A DNA stretch of 64,000 nt from Solirubrobacterales bacterium (GTDB taxonomy: Bacteria > Actinomycetota > Thermoleophilia > Solirubrobacterales > Solirubrobacteraceae): the NCBI GenBank assembly GCA_027315115.1, contig DAHUYQ010000044.1, forward strand, positions 1-64,000, written 5' to 3'. The notes beneath the pieces were generated by a model. It saw only the letters and a list, made by a program, of their open reading frames with translations. It was not told where the DNA came from and ran no database searches. This document shows, in pieces, positions 1-7,288 of the stretch; the first letter of the stretch is position 1, and each line of letters begins with the position of its first letter. The position numbers were made by a program, and so were the translations under genes.

Positions 1-43
1 CTTCCCAAGCCGAAGGTCGCGGGTTCGAGACCCGTTCGCCGCT
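1..43 (+). tRNA. 3' half of a tRNA, probably tRNA-Gly(CCC); cut by window edge
   Basis: The first bases read as the right half of a tRNA. There is an anticodon loop TTCCCAA (anticodon CCC), a stem GCCGA, a variable region, a T arm GCGGG-TTCGAGA-CCCGT and an acceptor strand TCGCCGC followed by T. U at position 73 is typical of tRNA-Gly. The 5' half would lie upstream of the window, so I cannot prove the gene is intact. The same 43 bp recur at 1459-1501, which suggests this is the integration target of a mobile element. Confidence 0.55.
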
Positions 44-160
44 CTCATCGCCTCGCCGTCTCTCGCTGCTTTTCGCTGTATCCGAGCGGGATAACGGGCG
101 TCTTCGGACTGCGCTGCGGCGCCACTCGCCTTACCTCTCGACTTCTCGCGCGACCGTCGT

Positions 161-179
161 GGTCGCATATTGGTCGCAT
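161..179 (+). repeat. 19-bp repeat near left att copy, possible integrase arm site
   Basis: The sequence GGTCGCATATTGGTCGCAT is itself two copies of GGTCGCAT and recurs with one mismatch at 1390-1408. Both copies sit inside the 43-bp repeats, at each end of the small island. Short repeats in this position are often arm-type binding sites of tyrosine integrases. That role is inferred; no integrase gene lies between the repeats. Confidence 0.4.
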
Positions 180-347
180 CAGGGCGCGATGATGCCGTGC
201 CAGGGCTGCCGGCTTCAGCGACGGGCGGAGCGCCGCGCGCACCAATGCGCCAGCCGTGCTGAGCTGGACCTGTCGGCGCCTTTCAAGATTTTCAAGATGT
301 CCTGGTTTTGGTTGATGTAGTAGGCTGGTGTCCTGGGGTCGCGTGTT

Positions 348-1004
348 ATGAGCATCCTTTCGCCCACCGATCGAGCCGTCCTGTGGCGTACCGCTGTCAC
401 GAGCGGGCCTGGGGAGCGCCCGTCGCTTCTGAGGGTTCTTGCTGCCGAGATCCTCGCGAGCGTCGGCCGCCGGCTCGATCTCTATGACGGCTATGAAGAG
501 GAGATCGTCGAGACTGTGGAGATCCTCGACCGCTCGGGGCTTCTCGGACGCGATGACCTGCGCGAGGCGTTCGAGGAGGCCGACGAGGACGATGGTCATG
601 CCGAGACCTTCGGTGCGATGCTCGCCGCTCACCTCGGCGCTGCCGCGGACATGGAGCGTCTCGGCGTCGAGCGTCGGCTGAGAGCCGTGCGGCTGGCAGG
701 CGCCTGGCAGGCGCATGTCGCCGATCATGCGCGCGCGCAACGCGAGTGGATGACGGCGGCTGAGGTCGCAGCGCGCTACGGAGTCACTCCGCAAGCCGTC
801 TACAGGTGGATCGCGGCCGGCCGGGTAAGAGCAGAGCAGACGCCCGGCGGGTCTTGGCGGCTGCCTGTCGACCAGTTCGCGGGCGAGCAGATCAGCCCTG
901 TTGCGAGCGCCGACCTCAAGGCGCGGCTGCTGGAGCGGGCGGGCGAGCGTCCTGCGCCCACTGACGAGCAACTTGCGGACGAGATCGTCAAACGCCGCCG
1001 CTGA
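348..1004 (+). CDS. Helix-turn-helix DNA-binding protein, likely antitoxin of a PIN pair
   Basis: A 218-residue protein. An excisionase-type helix-turn-helix (WMTAAEVAARYGVTPQAVYRW) lies at about residues 133-155, and a basic tail ends in KRRR. The first 120 residues are mostly helical and unrecognised. The stop TGA is followed directly by the GTG of a PIN-like gene, so the two are one transcriptional unit, as in toxin-antitoxin operons where the DNA-binding partner comes first. It lies inside the tRNA-bounded island. Its last 171 bp plus the start of the next gene exist as a broken second copy at 2669-2855. The antitoxin role is inferred from the arrangement. Confidence 0.7.
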   Translation: MSILSPTDRAVLWRTAVTSGPGERPSLLRVLAAEILASVGRRLDLYDGYEEEIVETVEILDRSGLLGRDDLREAFEEADEDDGHAETFGAMLAAHLGAAADMERLGVERRLRAVRLAGAWQAHVADHARAQREWMTAAEVAARYGVTPQAVYRWIAAGRVRAEQTPGGSWRLPVDQFAGEQISPVASADLKARLLERAGERPAPTDEQLADEIVKRRR

Positions 1005-1322
1005 GTGCTCGTCTGCTTCGACGCGACCGTCCTCTGCGGTGCGATCCGCAAGCCGACGGGGATCAACTTCAAGCTGCTCGAGCTCGCGGCCGCCGGGGTG
1101 GTGCTCGAAGGCTTCACGAGCGATGTCGCCGGCATGGAGTTCGTGCGGAACGCCCTCGACGGGCTCAGCGGCGTCTCGTATGAGATGGAGCTGTCCGCCG
1201 CAGCTCGACATGCAAACCTCATCTGCAGTTCCAATCGCCTGCACCTGCCAGAAGGACCACTCGCCGGCTACATCGAAATCGTCGGCCCCGCTCGCCTTGC
1301 CGCCCAACTTGGCATCGCGTAG
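1005..1322 (+). CDS. PIN-domain toxin-like protein, internally shortened
   Basis: GTG start directly after the HTH stop codon; 105 residues. The N-terminus (FDATVLCGAIRKP) looks like the first strand and acidic residue of a PIN ribonuclease. The C-terminal part (HANLICSSNRLHLPEGPL) resembles the last part of the same fold. PIN toxins usually run 130-150 residues or more and need three or four acidic residues. The middle section that normally supplies them appears to be missing after about residue 60. The product may therefore be inactive or a remnant. The reading frame is open, so it is kept as a CDS. The family call rests on motif resemblance only. Confidence 0.5.
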   Translation: MLVCFDATVLCGAIRKPTGINFKLLELAAAGVVLEGFTSDVAGMEFVRNALDGLSGVSYEMELSAAARHANLICSSNRLHLPEGPLAGYIEIVGPARLAAQLGIA

Positions 1323-1389
1323 CCCAGCGGCTCACGGCCCTTAAGGGCTGGTTTCCCATGCGGATTGTGATGCGATCGGATGATCTCTT

Positions 1390-1408
1390 GGTCGCATATT
1401 AGTCGCAT
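1390..1408 (+). repeat. Second copy of the 19-bp island repeat
   Basis: The sequence GGTCGCATATTAGTCGCAT matches 161-179 with one mismatch and is followed by a further partial unit (ATCGGTCGC). It lies about 50 bp before the right tRNA-derived repeat. The stretch 1323-1617 contains no convincing gene; it holds this repeat and the 43-bp repeat. Confidence 0.4.
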
Positions 1409-1458
1409 ATCGGTCGCTCCCGCCCAGCAAACAGCATGGTTGGGCCCCGCGATCGTAG

Positions 1459-1501
1459 CTTCCCAAGCCGAAGGTCGCGGGTTCGAGACCCGTTCGCCGC
1501 T
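1459..1501 (+). repeat. 43-bp tRNA-Gly 3'-end duplication (att-like site)
   Basis: Identical over 43 bp to window positions 1-43. Identity stops exactly after the discriminator base on the right. On the left, bases just before it do not complete the anticodon stem (GTAGC instead of a partner for GCCGA), and no GCGGCGA acceptor strand lies about 75 bp upstream. This copy is therefore only a 3'-half fragment of the tRNA. Integrases that target tRNA genes leave exactly this footprint, so 44-1458 is probably a small, degraded genomic island. Confidence 0.75.
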
Positions 1502-1617
1502 TGGCTCTATTTGGCTTTGTGAAGCCGATCCTGGCATGGGCAGGGACACCAGGACGTGACTTCTCCGACGTTCTCCTCCCAAGAGTCACGAACGGTTTTG
1601 ATGAGCCCTAAGCAGCC

Positions 1618-1866
1618 CTAAGCAGGCAGTAGCTCACTCAAGAGGTTCGACCTGAAGTAGCTGGAGTGCGTGCGCTTGATCGTCTCCAGCGAGTCTGCGC
1701 TGAGAAGCACGACGTCGAGATCCTGCTGCACCGCAGCCTCTCGCTCGGCCGTGCTGTAGGCGACTTGCGCAGCCTCGTAGTCGGTGCCGAACGCCTTGAC
1801 GGTCGTGCGGCCGGACGCGGCGTCGCGTGTGACCAGGAAGTGCTTGATCTCGTCGGTAGGACTCAT
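1618..1866 (-). CDS. 82-residue partner of the RelA/SpoT-domain protein, unknown function
   Basis: A small acidic/basic mixed protein with no membrane segment, beginning MSPTDEIKHFLVTRD. Its ATG overlaps the stop of the upstream RelA/SpoT-domain gene in an ATGA junction, so translation is probably coupled. No family is recognised. Small RelA/SpoT-fold toxins (toxSAS) are typically encoded beside a small antidote protein, so an antitoxin role is a reasonable hypothesis. It could equally be an accessory protein. Confidence 0.6.
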   Translation of the reverse strand: MSPTDEIKHFLVTRDAASGRTTVKAFGTDYEAAQVAYSTAEREAAVQQDLDVVLLSADSLETIKRTHSSYFRSNLLSELLPA

Positions 1867-2627
1867 TTTCGTTCTCGCTCTAGCCGTTGAACCAGTCCCA
1901 TGATCGCAGTTCCAATGCCTATGGCCAAGAGCTCGCGTTGAGAGAGCTCTCCTTGCTCGATGCCCGCGATCACGGCGGCGACGTTGGCGAACATGGCACG
2001 ATCGGACTCGGGTCCTTCACCGAACTTGAACTGGACGCCAGTCTGCAGCCCCGCCTGCTCGATGGCGTTCGCCCAAATATCCTGTCCGCGGGTCCGCAAC
2101 TGCACCTCGATCGGGAGACCGCTTCGACGCACGATCAGGTGCAGAGCGCGGTAGCCGTCGTCCTTCGGGCGGGCGATGTAGTCGCGCTCGCGGACGATCG
2201 TCCACGACTTCAGCAGCCTGCGCCGCACGCGATACACGTGAGGCGGGCTTGGCATGACCGCGCGCACGCCGCCGATGTCCTGCATCTGCGTGACGCTTCC
2301 CCGCTCACGGCCGAGCTTGCCGACGAGCGTGTCCTGTCGCTTGAGGCGTTGAGTGACCTCGACTCGCCCATCGACCTCAGCCGCCGCCTTGACGACGTGA
2401 TAGCGCAGGTTCGCGGATACAGCGGACAGCGGTCGAGCATGTAGGCCGCGCCACCACTCCAGCGCCTCGCGGGAAGCCTCAAGAGCAGCCTCGTCTGTCG
2501 CTCGTAACGCGCGCTCCGCGCCTTCGAGGCGCACACGCTCGCGAAACTCCAAGAGGAACATACCCGCGCGGTTCACCTGCCCCTTCGAGAACTGCGGAGC
2601 GTCCACGCCCTTTGCCGCTCGCGTCAC
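1863..2627 (-). CDS. RelA/SpoT-domain nucleotide pyrophosphokinase, possible toxSAS
   Basis: A 254-residue single-domain protein with a GTG start. It keeps the order of synthetase motifs of small alarmone synthetases: RLKRQD (94-99), DIGGVR (117-122), DYIARPKDDGYRALHL (149-164) and EVQLRT (174-179). There is no HD hydrolase domain and no TGS/ACT regulatory tail. The N-terminal PQFSKGQVNRAG stretch resembles the lead-in seen in RelA/SpoT proteins outside the housekeeping Rel group, from memory. Such enzymes transfer pyrophosphate from ATP to GTP/GDP, to ATP, or in some toxins to the tRNA 3' CCA end; which applies here cannot be read from sequence. It is coupled by ATGA to an 82-residue protein in an accessory region, which favours a toxin-antitoxin or defence role. 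Confidence 0.75.
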   Translation of the reverse strand: MTRAAKGVDAPQFSKGQVNRAGMFLLEFRERVRLEGAERALRATDEAALEASREALEWWRGLHARPLSAVSANLRYHVVKAAAEVDGRVEVTQRLKRQDTLVGKLGRERGSVTQMQDIGGVRAVMPSPPHVYRVRRRLLKSWTIVRERDYIARPKDDGYRALHLIVRRSGLPIEVQLRTRGQDIWANAIEQAGLQTGVQFKFGEGPESDRAMFANVAAVIAGIEQGELSQRELLAIGIGTAIMGLVQRLERERK

Positions 2628-2668
2628 CCATCCACCCTATACCCGGCTTGGGGCATCCTCGACGCGAA

Positions 2669-2855
2669 CAGAGCAGACGCCCGGCGGGTCTTGGCGGCTG
2701 CCTGCCGACCAGTTCGCGGGCGAGCAGATCAGCCCTGTCGCGAGCGCCGACCTCAAGGCGCGGCTGCTGGAGCGGACCGGCGAGCGTCCTGCGCCGACTG
2801 ACGAGCAACTCGCGGACGAGATCGTCAAACGCCGCCGCTGAGTGCTCGTTTACTT
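2669..2855 (+). pseudogene. Remnant copy of the HTH-PIN gene junction
   Basis: These 187 bp align without gaps to 832-1018 with 8 mismatches. They cover the last 57 codons of the HTH gene, its TGA at 2839-2841 and the first five codons of the PIN gene. Most differences fall in third codon positions, so the copy was under coding selection for a while after it diverged. There is no start codon and both genes are cut off. It is read as the leftover of a second HTH-PIN unit that was disrupted by, or lost during, insertion of the neighbouring RelA/SpoT pair. Confidence 0.85.
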
Positions 2856-2931
2856 TCCGGCGATTACTCTCGGGAGGGACCTTTGACGCCGTGGGGATCG
2901 TATAGATGGTGATGCACTGGCTGGCGAGGGG

Positions 2932-3492
2932 TTGGTGAGCGAGCATGGCCGCCGCGACGCGGCTCTGGTCAGCGCTGCGCGGGACGGCTCGGAGGCGGCG
3001 CTGGAGGCGCTCTTTCGTCGCTACTGGGCGGTGGCGCGCCACTCCGCGTTCCTGGTCTGTCACGACCACGCGGCCGCGGAGGACATCGCGCAGGAGGCGT
3101 TCGTGGCGGCCGTGCGGTCGCTCGGGCGTTTCGATCGTCGGCGCCCGTTCGGGCCGTGGCTGCACCGGATCGTGGTCAACCGCGCGATCGACTGGACGAG
3201 GGTGCGTGCCGCGCGCCGTGAGGCGCCGGTCGACGGCATGCACGAGCTTGGCGCAGGTGAGACGGCCGGCCTGGACAGCAGTGAGCTGGAGCGGCTTGGC
3301 GATCTCGACGAGCTGTTGGCGGCGCTGGCCGAGCTTTCGCCGGAGCATCGCGCAGTGATCGTCCTGCGTTACCTGCACGACTTCTCGCCCGGGGAGATAT
3401 CGCGGGCGTTGTCGCTGCCGCGTGGCACGGTGAACTCGCGTCTGCGTCGCGGCCTGGACAGCCTCGGCAGGCATCTGGAGCGCGTGCCGTGA
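2932..3492 (+). CDS. ECF-type RNA polymerase sigma factor
   Basis: About 186 residues with region 2 at roughly 20-92 (ALFRRYW, AEDIAQEAF, PWLHRIVVNRAIDW) and region 4 at roughly 128-180 (LSPEHRAVIVLRYLHDFSPGEISRAL followed by a GTVNSRLRRGL recognition helix). Regions 1 and 3 are absent, as expected for extracytoplasmic-function sigma factors. TTG at 2932 or GTG at 2935 are both possible starts. The stop overlaps the GTG of the next gene (GTGA), which encodes a membrane protein likely to act as its anti-sigma partner. Confidence 0.9.
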   Translation: MVSEHGRRDAALVSAARDGSEAALEALFRRYWAVARHSAFLVCHDHAAAEDIAQEAFVAAVRSLGRFDRRRPFGPWLHRIVVNRAIDWTRVRAARREAPVDGMHELGAGETAGLDSSELERLGDLDELLAALAELSPEHRAVIVLRYLHDFSPGEISRALSLPRGTVNSRLRRGLDSLGRHLERVP

Positions 3493-4694
3493 ACGAGCGT
3501 GCGCTGCGTGAGCATCTCCGTTCGACGTTGCCTTCCGACTCGGTCGGGGAGGATCGCGCATGGCAGGTGGTGCGCGGATCCTACGAGCCCGCCACGGCCG
3601 CACGTGCGCGCCCGCGCCCTCGGTCGCGTCGAACGGCCGTCGCTACGGCGAGCGTGGTTGCGGTCTTGGCCATCGTTCTTGTGAGCGTCGGCATTCTGCT
3701 GCGCGCGGGCTCGCTGCTGCGCCCCGCCACGCGAGGCGCGAGTGCGCATCCGAATCTGCGTTCGGCGCCGGTCAAGCTGCCGGGCGGCGGGGAGCTGCTG
3801 GTCGATTCCGCGGGTGGCCCGTGGATCGTTCACGGCAACGGCAGCATGCGCTATCTCGGCCGCTACGCCGCGGCGGCATGGTCGCCGCACAGCCTGTTCG
3901 TCGTAGCCTGGCGCGGCGGCGAGATTGCCGCGGTGGACCTGGAAGGGCGTGTGCGGTGGGCTGTCTCGGAAGCGGGGCGAGTGTCGGTTGCCAGATGGTC
4001 TCCGGACGGCTATCGGATCGCCTACATCGCGGGGCGCGCCCTGCGAGTGATCGATGGCGACGGCACCGGCGAGCACCTGCTCCTTCGCGCCGTCAGGCGT
4101 GTGGCGCCGGCGTGGCAGCCGGGCGCTCCCGCCGCGCACAGGCTTGCCCTAATCGACGCGGCGGGAGACGTCGAGCTGCGCGCGGCCGACACCGGCGCGC
4201 TGCTCTGGCGTGCGCGGCCGCTCGCCCCGGTGCGGCAGATCGCCTTCTCGCCGGACGGGCGGCTGCTGCTGGCGGTCTCGCAGCACAGGCTGAGTCTCTA
4301 CGACGCCGCCGGCCGGCTGGTGCAGACGCGAACGCTGCCGCCGGGCGTGACGGCGTCGCAGGCAGCGTTCTCCGCCTCCGGCGACCGGCTGGCGTTGCTG
4401 CTCCGACAGGCCCGGCCGCGCGAGGACGTCGTGATGCTGCTGAACGCGAGCGCCGGCGGGCTCTCCGTTGCCGCCGGCAGGGTGCTGTTCAGCACGCCGG
4501 AGCCGCTCTCCGGGCTCGACTGGTCCCCGACCGGACGCTGGCTGCTGGCCAACTCGCCGGCGGCGGACCAGTGGGTCTTCATCCACGCGCAGGCCCCCAC
4601 ACGCCTCTCGGCTCTCAGCGAGATCGCGGCGCACTTCCGGCTCGGCGCTGAACGCCGCAGCGCGGCGGCGCTGCTCGCGGGCTGGCAGCGATGA
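3489..4694 (+). CDS. Membrane-anchored beta-propeller protein, probable anti-sigma factor
   Basis: A 401-residue protein with a GTG start overlapping the sigma-factor stop. A cytoplasmic stretch of about 45 residues (a possible sigma-binding region, with no HxxxCxxC zinc motif) is followed by one membrane segment at about 48-72. The extracellular part contains repeated WSPDG, FSPDG, FSASG and WSPTG motifs typical of WD40-like PD40 propeller blades. The layout suits a sensor that holds the sigma factor and reads an external cue. Coupling to the sigma gene supports this; the anti-sigma role itself is inferred. Confidence 0.65.
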   Translation: MNERALREHLRSTLPSDSVGEDRAWQVVRGSYEPATAARARPRPRSRRTAVATASVVAVLAIVLVSVGILLRAGSLLRPATRGASAHPNLRSAPVKLPGGGELLVDSAGGPWIVHGNGSMRYLGRYAAAAWSPHSLFVVAWRGGEIAAVDLEGRVRWAVSEAGRVSVARWSPDGYRIAYIAGRALRVIDGDGTGEHLLLRAVRRVAPAWQPGAPAAHRLALIDAAGDVELRAADTGALLWRARPLAPVRQIAFSPDGRLLLAVSQHRLSLYDAAGRLVQTRTLPPGVTASQAAFSASGDRLALLLRQARPREDVVMLLNASAGGLSVAAGRVLFSTPEPLSGLDWSPTGRWLLANSPAADQWVFIHAQAPTRLSALSEIAAHFRLGAERRSAAALLAGWQR

Positions 4695-4746
4695 TGCGCT
4701 TGCGCGCAGAGGGACCTCGGCAATAGCCACAGCCGTATATGTGGAT

Positions 4747-5334
4747 ATGAGCCTCTCACCCGATCGCTCACATCACATGCATGCCATGCGCGTCTCACGC
4801 GGCGGTGTCCTCGCGAGCCTCGGTGCGCGCAGGCTGCTCGCAGCCATGTCACTCGTGCTGCTGGTGCCGACGGTCGCCGGCTGCGCAGCCGGCGCCGGCG
4901 GCGAACGGCGCGCGACACATAGCGGCACGCACCCGGCCGCCGACATGCGACCCGCTCACCAAAACGAGGTGATCGTCGGCGGTCATGTGGTCGGCAGACC
5001 GCAGAGGGCGATCCTGCACCTCGCGGCGGGCCGCTCCCACGCCTCCTACGAGATCGTCGCGCCGTCGCCGGCGCGATACGTCTACACGGTCAGGCTCAGC
5101 GCTCCCGCGACATCGACGATCGGCGCTCACATCCGCACGTGGTACGGCCAGCGGCTCAGCGTGCTCGCCTCCAGCCACGGAGAGGGTTGCAGGCCGCGAG
5201 AGTCAATGGACGTGTGCGTGCTGCGCTTCCCGCTGCTGGCCGCCGAGCGCGCCGGCGCATGGAGGATGATCGCGACCAAGCGATCGGGACCGGCGGCCGA
5301 CGTGAGAATTTCGGTCACCTTCACGAGGCCGTAG
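4747..5334 (+). CDS. Predicted lipoprotein, unknown function
   Basis: About 195 residues. A basic N-terminus leads into a hydrophobic stretch ending in a lipobox (TVAGC), so the mature protein should be lipid-anchored outside the membrane. Two later cysteines (GCRPRE and DVCVL) may form a disulfide. ATG codons at 4747, 4777 and 4786 are all in frame and none has a clear ribosome-binding site; the last gives the most usual signal length. It follows the sigma/anti-sigma pair on the same strand and could belong to that regulon. No family recognised. Confidence 0.65.
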   Translation: MSLSPDRSHHMHAMRVSRGGVLASLGARRLLAAMSLVLLVPTVAGCAAGAGGERRATHSGTHPAADMRPAHQNEVIVGGHVVGRPQRAILHLAAGRSHASYEIVAPSPARYVYTVRLSAPATSTIGAHIRTWYGQRLSVLASSHGEGCRPRESMDVCVLRFPLLAAERAGAWRMIATKRSGPAADVRISVTFTRP

Positions 5335-5374
5335 GCCACGTTCACGGTCGTCGCGGGCCATGGATCTCGCAGGA

Positions 5375-5881
5375 CTACGGGATCGACACGCTGCGCTCTC
5401 CGACCGGCAGCGCCCGCATGCCGGGGTCGCCGCCGGGCGACGGGAAGGCGTCGCTGGCATCGGTGCGCGTGTAGGTGACGCTGACCAGGAAGCGGCCTCT
5501 GCACGCGTCGCTCACTCGCTGCGACGTGCCGACCTCTTCGCCGGCGCGCACGTCGTGGGAGACGGGTCCTCCGGTCGTGTAGCCGCACTTTCCGCTCGCT
5601 CCCGGCACGTGCACCGAGATCCAGTAGGCGGCGCGGGCGTTGTTGACCGCGACACGCGCCTGGAAGCGCACAGTCAGGACCCGTTCGCCGCTTGCCCGGC
5701 GCACCTTGACGGAGACGGGCGCCTTGACGGCGGCGTCGCTGAGCGGCGGCGGCGCGGTGCGCGTCTCGCCGATCGCGGGGCAGGCGCGTTCGTGGGCCGG
5801 GCCGCGCGGGGCGCACCGCACCACCTGTCCGCCGCTGTAGGCGATCTTCACGATCCGTTCGCCGCCGACGTAGCCGTCCAC
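5375..5881 (-). CDS. Hypothetical protein, possibly exported
   Basis: A 168-residue open frame converging on the lipoprotein gene. It has a beta-rich composition and repeated short patterns (VKIAYSGGQVVRCAP, VSVKVRRASGERVLTVRF, FLVSVTYTRT). The ends of this protein and of the upstream lipoprotein share the pattern VSVTYTR/ISVTFTR, so the two may be distant relatives. No signal peptide is visible at this start; the frame has no alternative start further upstream. Function unknown. Confidence 0.5.
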   Translation of the reverse strand: MDGYVGGERIVKIAYSGGQVVRCAPRGPAHERACPAIGETRTAPPPLSDAAVKAPVSVKVRRASGERVLTVRFQARVAVNNARAAYWISVHVPGASGKCGYTTGGPVSHDVRAGEEVGTSQRVSDACRGRFLVSVTYTRTDASDAFPSPGGDPGMRALPVGERSVSIP

Positions 5882-5915
5882 GTAGGGGCGAAACGAGCCG
5901 GCGGACAGCTCCGAG

Positions 5916-6683
5916 TCACGACACCCAATCAGCCGAGTTCACCGCGGGCTGCTCGGCAACGATGGCCTCATATTCCTGCTCGTCGAGCAGGTCGGCCGCG
6001 CGTGCTTCGCTGGCATACAGCAGCGTGCGCTTCGGCACTCGCGGATACCGGTCGTCCTCGGCGAGCGTCTGGATCGTGTCGCGGAGCCTGTGCGGGGCGT
6101 GGCGGCCAACTAGTGTCGCTGCCCGATTGGAGAGCTCGTCGATGAGCCGCTGCTTCGCGGTTGGGCCGATCGCACCCACGCGTTCGAGACGATAGACGGC
6201 GGCGGGGAACGCGATCCCGAACTCCAGGGCGAGACGCGCTGCGGTGTCCGGCGCCGCCGCGTCAGCGATGAGTTCCTGGTTCTCAAGCCAGCCCGTGATC
6301 GCGGCGCGGGGCGCGAGCAGCTCTGCAGCGAAGTAGTTCGCCTCGACCTCCTGGGGGTCACGGGTCGCTCCGAAGAGGTCCGATGAGAGCTCGACTCGGG
6401 GTTGGTGCCCCATGCAGAGGTGGCCGAGCTCGTGGGCGAGCGTGAAGCGTTGACGGACGGGGTTGTGGTCGGCGTTTACGGCCACGAAGCTCTCGCCGCT
6501 TCCGTGCTTGAGGAGCACGCCTGCGATCCGATCGTTGTCGAATCGCTCGATCAGCACCGGCACCTGCTCACGATCCTCGGCGACTTCCAACAGGTCCCTC
6601 ACAGGCTGGGTCTGCGCCAACCCCCAATGCTCGCGCGCCCTACGTGCCGCGCGTTCGCCGGGATGGAGAGGTCGGGCGCTCAT
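5916..6683 (-). CDS. ImmA/IrrE-family metallopeptidase (COG2856)
   Basis: About 255 residues from the ATG (MSARPLHPGE) that overlaps the stop of the XRE gene in an ATGA junction; the longer track ORF adds only low-complexity Arg-rich sequence. The zinc-protease motif HELGH is at 84-88 and the third ligand lies in EVEANYFAAELLAP near 114. Enzymes of this family cleave their partner XRE repressor, as ImmA does in ICEBs1, or act in stress regulation like IrrE. The C-terminal 100 residues are helical and unassigned. The coupled upstream repressor is the obvious substrate. Confidence 0.9.
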   Translation of the reverse strand: MSARPLHPGERAARRAREHWGLAQTQPVRDLLEVAEDREQVPVLIERFDNDRIAGVLLKHGSGESFVAVNADHNPVRQRFTLAHELGHLCMGHQPRVELSSDLFGATRDPQEVEANYFAAELLAPRAAITGWLENQELIADAAAPDTAARLALEFGIAFPAAVYRLERVGAIGPTAKQRLIDELSNRAATLVGRHAPHRLRDTIQTLAEDDRYPRVPKRTLLYASEARAADLLDEQEYEAIVAEQPAVNSADWVS

Positions 6684-7012
6684 CCCGCGACCAGCGCCCG
6701 AACATATCGGTAGTGGTTGAAAGCCTCCTCGACTCTCGCGATGACGCGGCGCGCGTCGGCGTCGGCGTCGGCGCGTAGCAGCGCCCCAACCATCTTCGGC
6801 GGCGTGCCGAAGAGGATGGTGTCGCTGGGCACGCCGTAGTGGTCGCATAGAGCGGCGAGCTCGCCCGCGGCGAGGCCGCGGTTGCCGGCCATGAGCCGGG
6901 AGACGGCCGACTCGTCGATGTCGAGCACTCGGGCGAGGTCGGATTGGCTGTCGCCGCGCTCCTCAAGGAGATCCTTGATCCTGGCAACGATCTCATCCAT
7001 GTCGTTCTTCAT
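6680..7012 (-). CDS. XRE (Cro/CI-type) transcriptional regulator
   Basis: A 110-residue protein with a Cro/CI helix-turn-helix at about 23-46 (SDLARVLDIDESAVSRLMAGNRGL) and a helical C-terminal part. The ATG at 7012 has an AAGGAGG ribosome-binding site 12 bp upstream. A TTGCG-N5-CGCAA dyad lies immediately upstream of that site, so autorepression is likely. It is coupled to the ImmA/IrrE peptidase, which would lift repression by cutting it. XRE-COG2856 pairs occur as mobile-element switches and as toxin-antitoxin-like modules. Confidence 0.9.
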   Translation of the reverse strand: MKNDMDEIVARIKDLLEERGDSQSDLARVLDIDESAVSRLMAGNRGLAAGELAALCDHYGVPSDTILFGTPPKMVGALLRADADADARRVIARVEEAFNHYRYVRALVAG

Positions 7013-7032
7013 GAGGGCATGCTACCTCCTTA

Positions 7033-7047
7033 TTGCGAATTACGCAA
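7033..7047. promoter_or_regulatory. Dyad operator upstream of the XRE-ImmA operon
   Basis: The arms TTGCG and CGCAA are perfect inverted repeats around AATTA. They lie 20 bp upstream of the XRE start codon and just before its Shine-Dalgarno, so a bound repressor would block the operon. The spacing is typical for Cro/CI dimers. The assignment to this regulator is inferred from position. Confidence 0.6.
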
Positions 7048-7288
7048 GAGCATAGTTCCCTGATGGGATGGGAGCTTGTGATTCATGCCGATGCCCTCGG
7101 CGATGAATCTCGCGACACGCTCCTCTGCCCACTCCTCGCGCGACGCCCGTCATAGCTGCTACGTCGTGTTGTGCGTCGGCAAGTGGGGCCAGGCTCTCTG
7201 CTCTGTCTGTGCCGCTCGTCAAACGCGCCCACCGGGAGCGCCGCTTGCTAGCCTCGCCCCGGTCCTGCCCCGAAGGAGCGCCTGCCAC

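Noticed and set aside
44-1458. Prophage or insertion sequence
   Set aside because: No integrase, transposase, terminase or terminal inverted repeats found.
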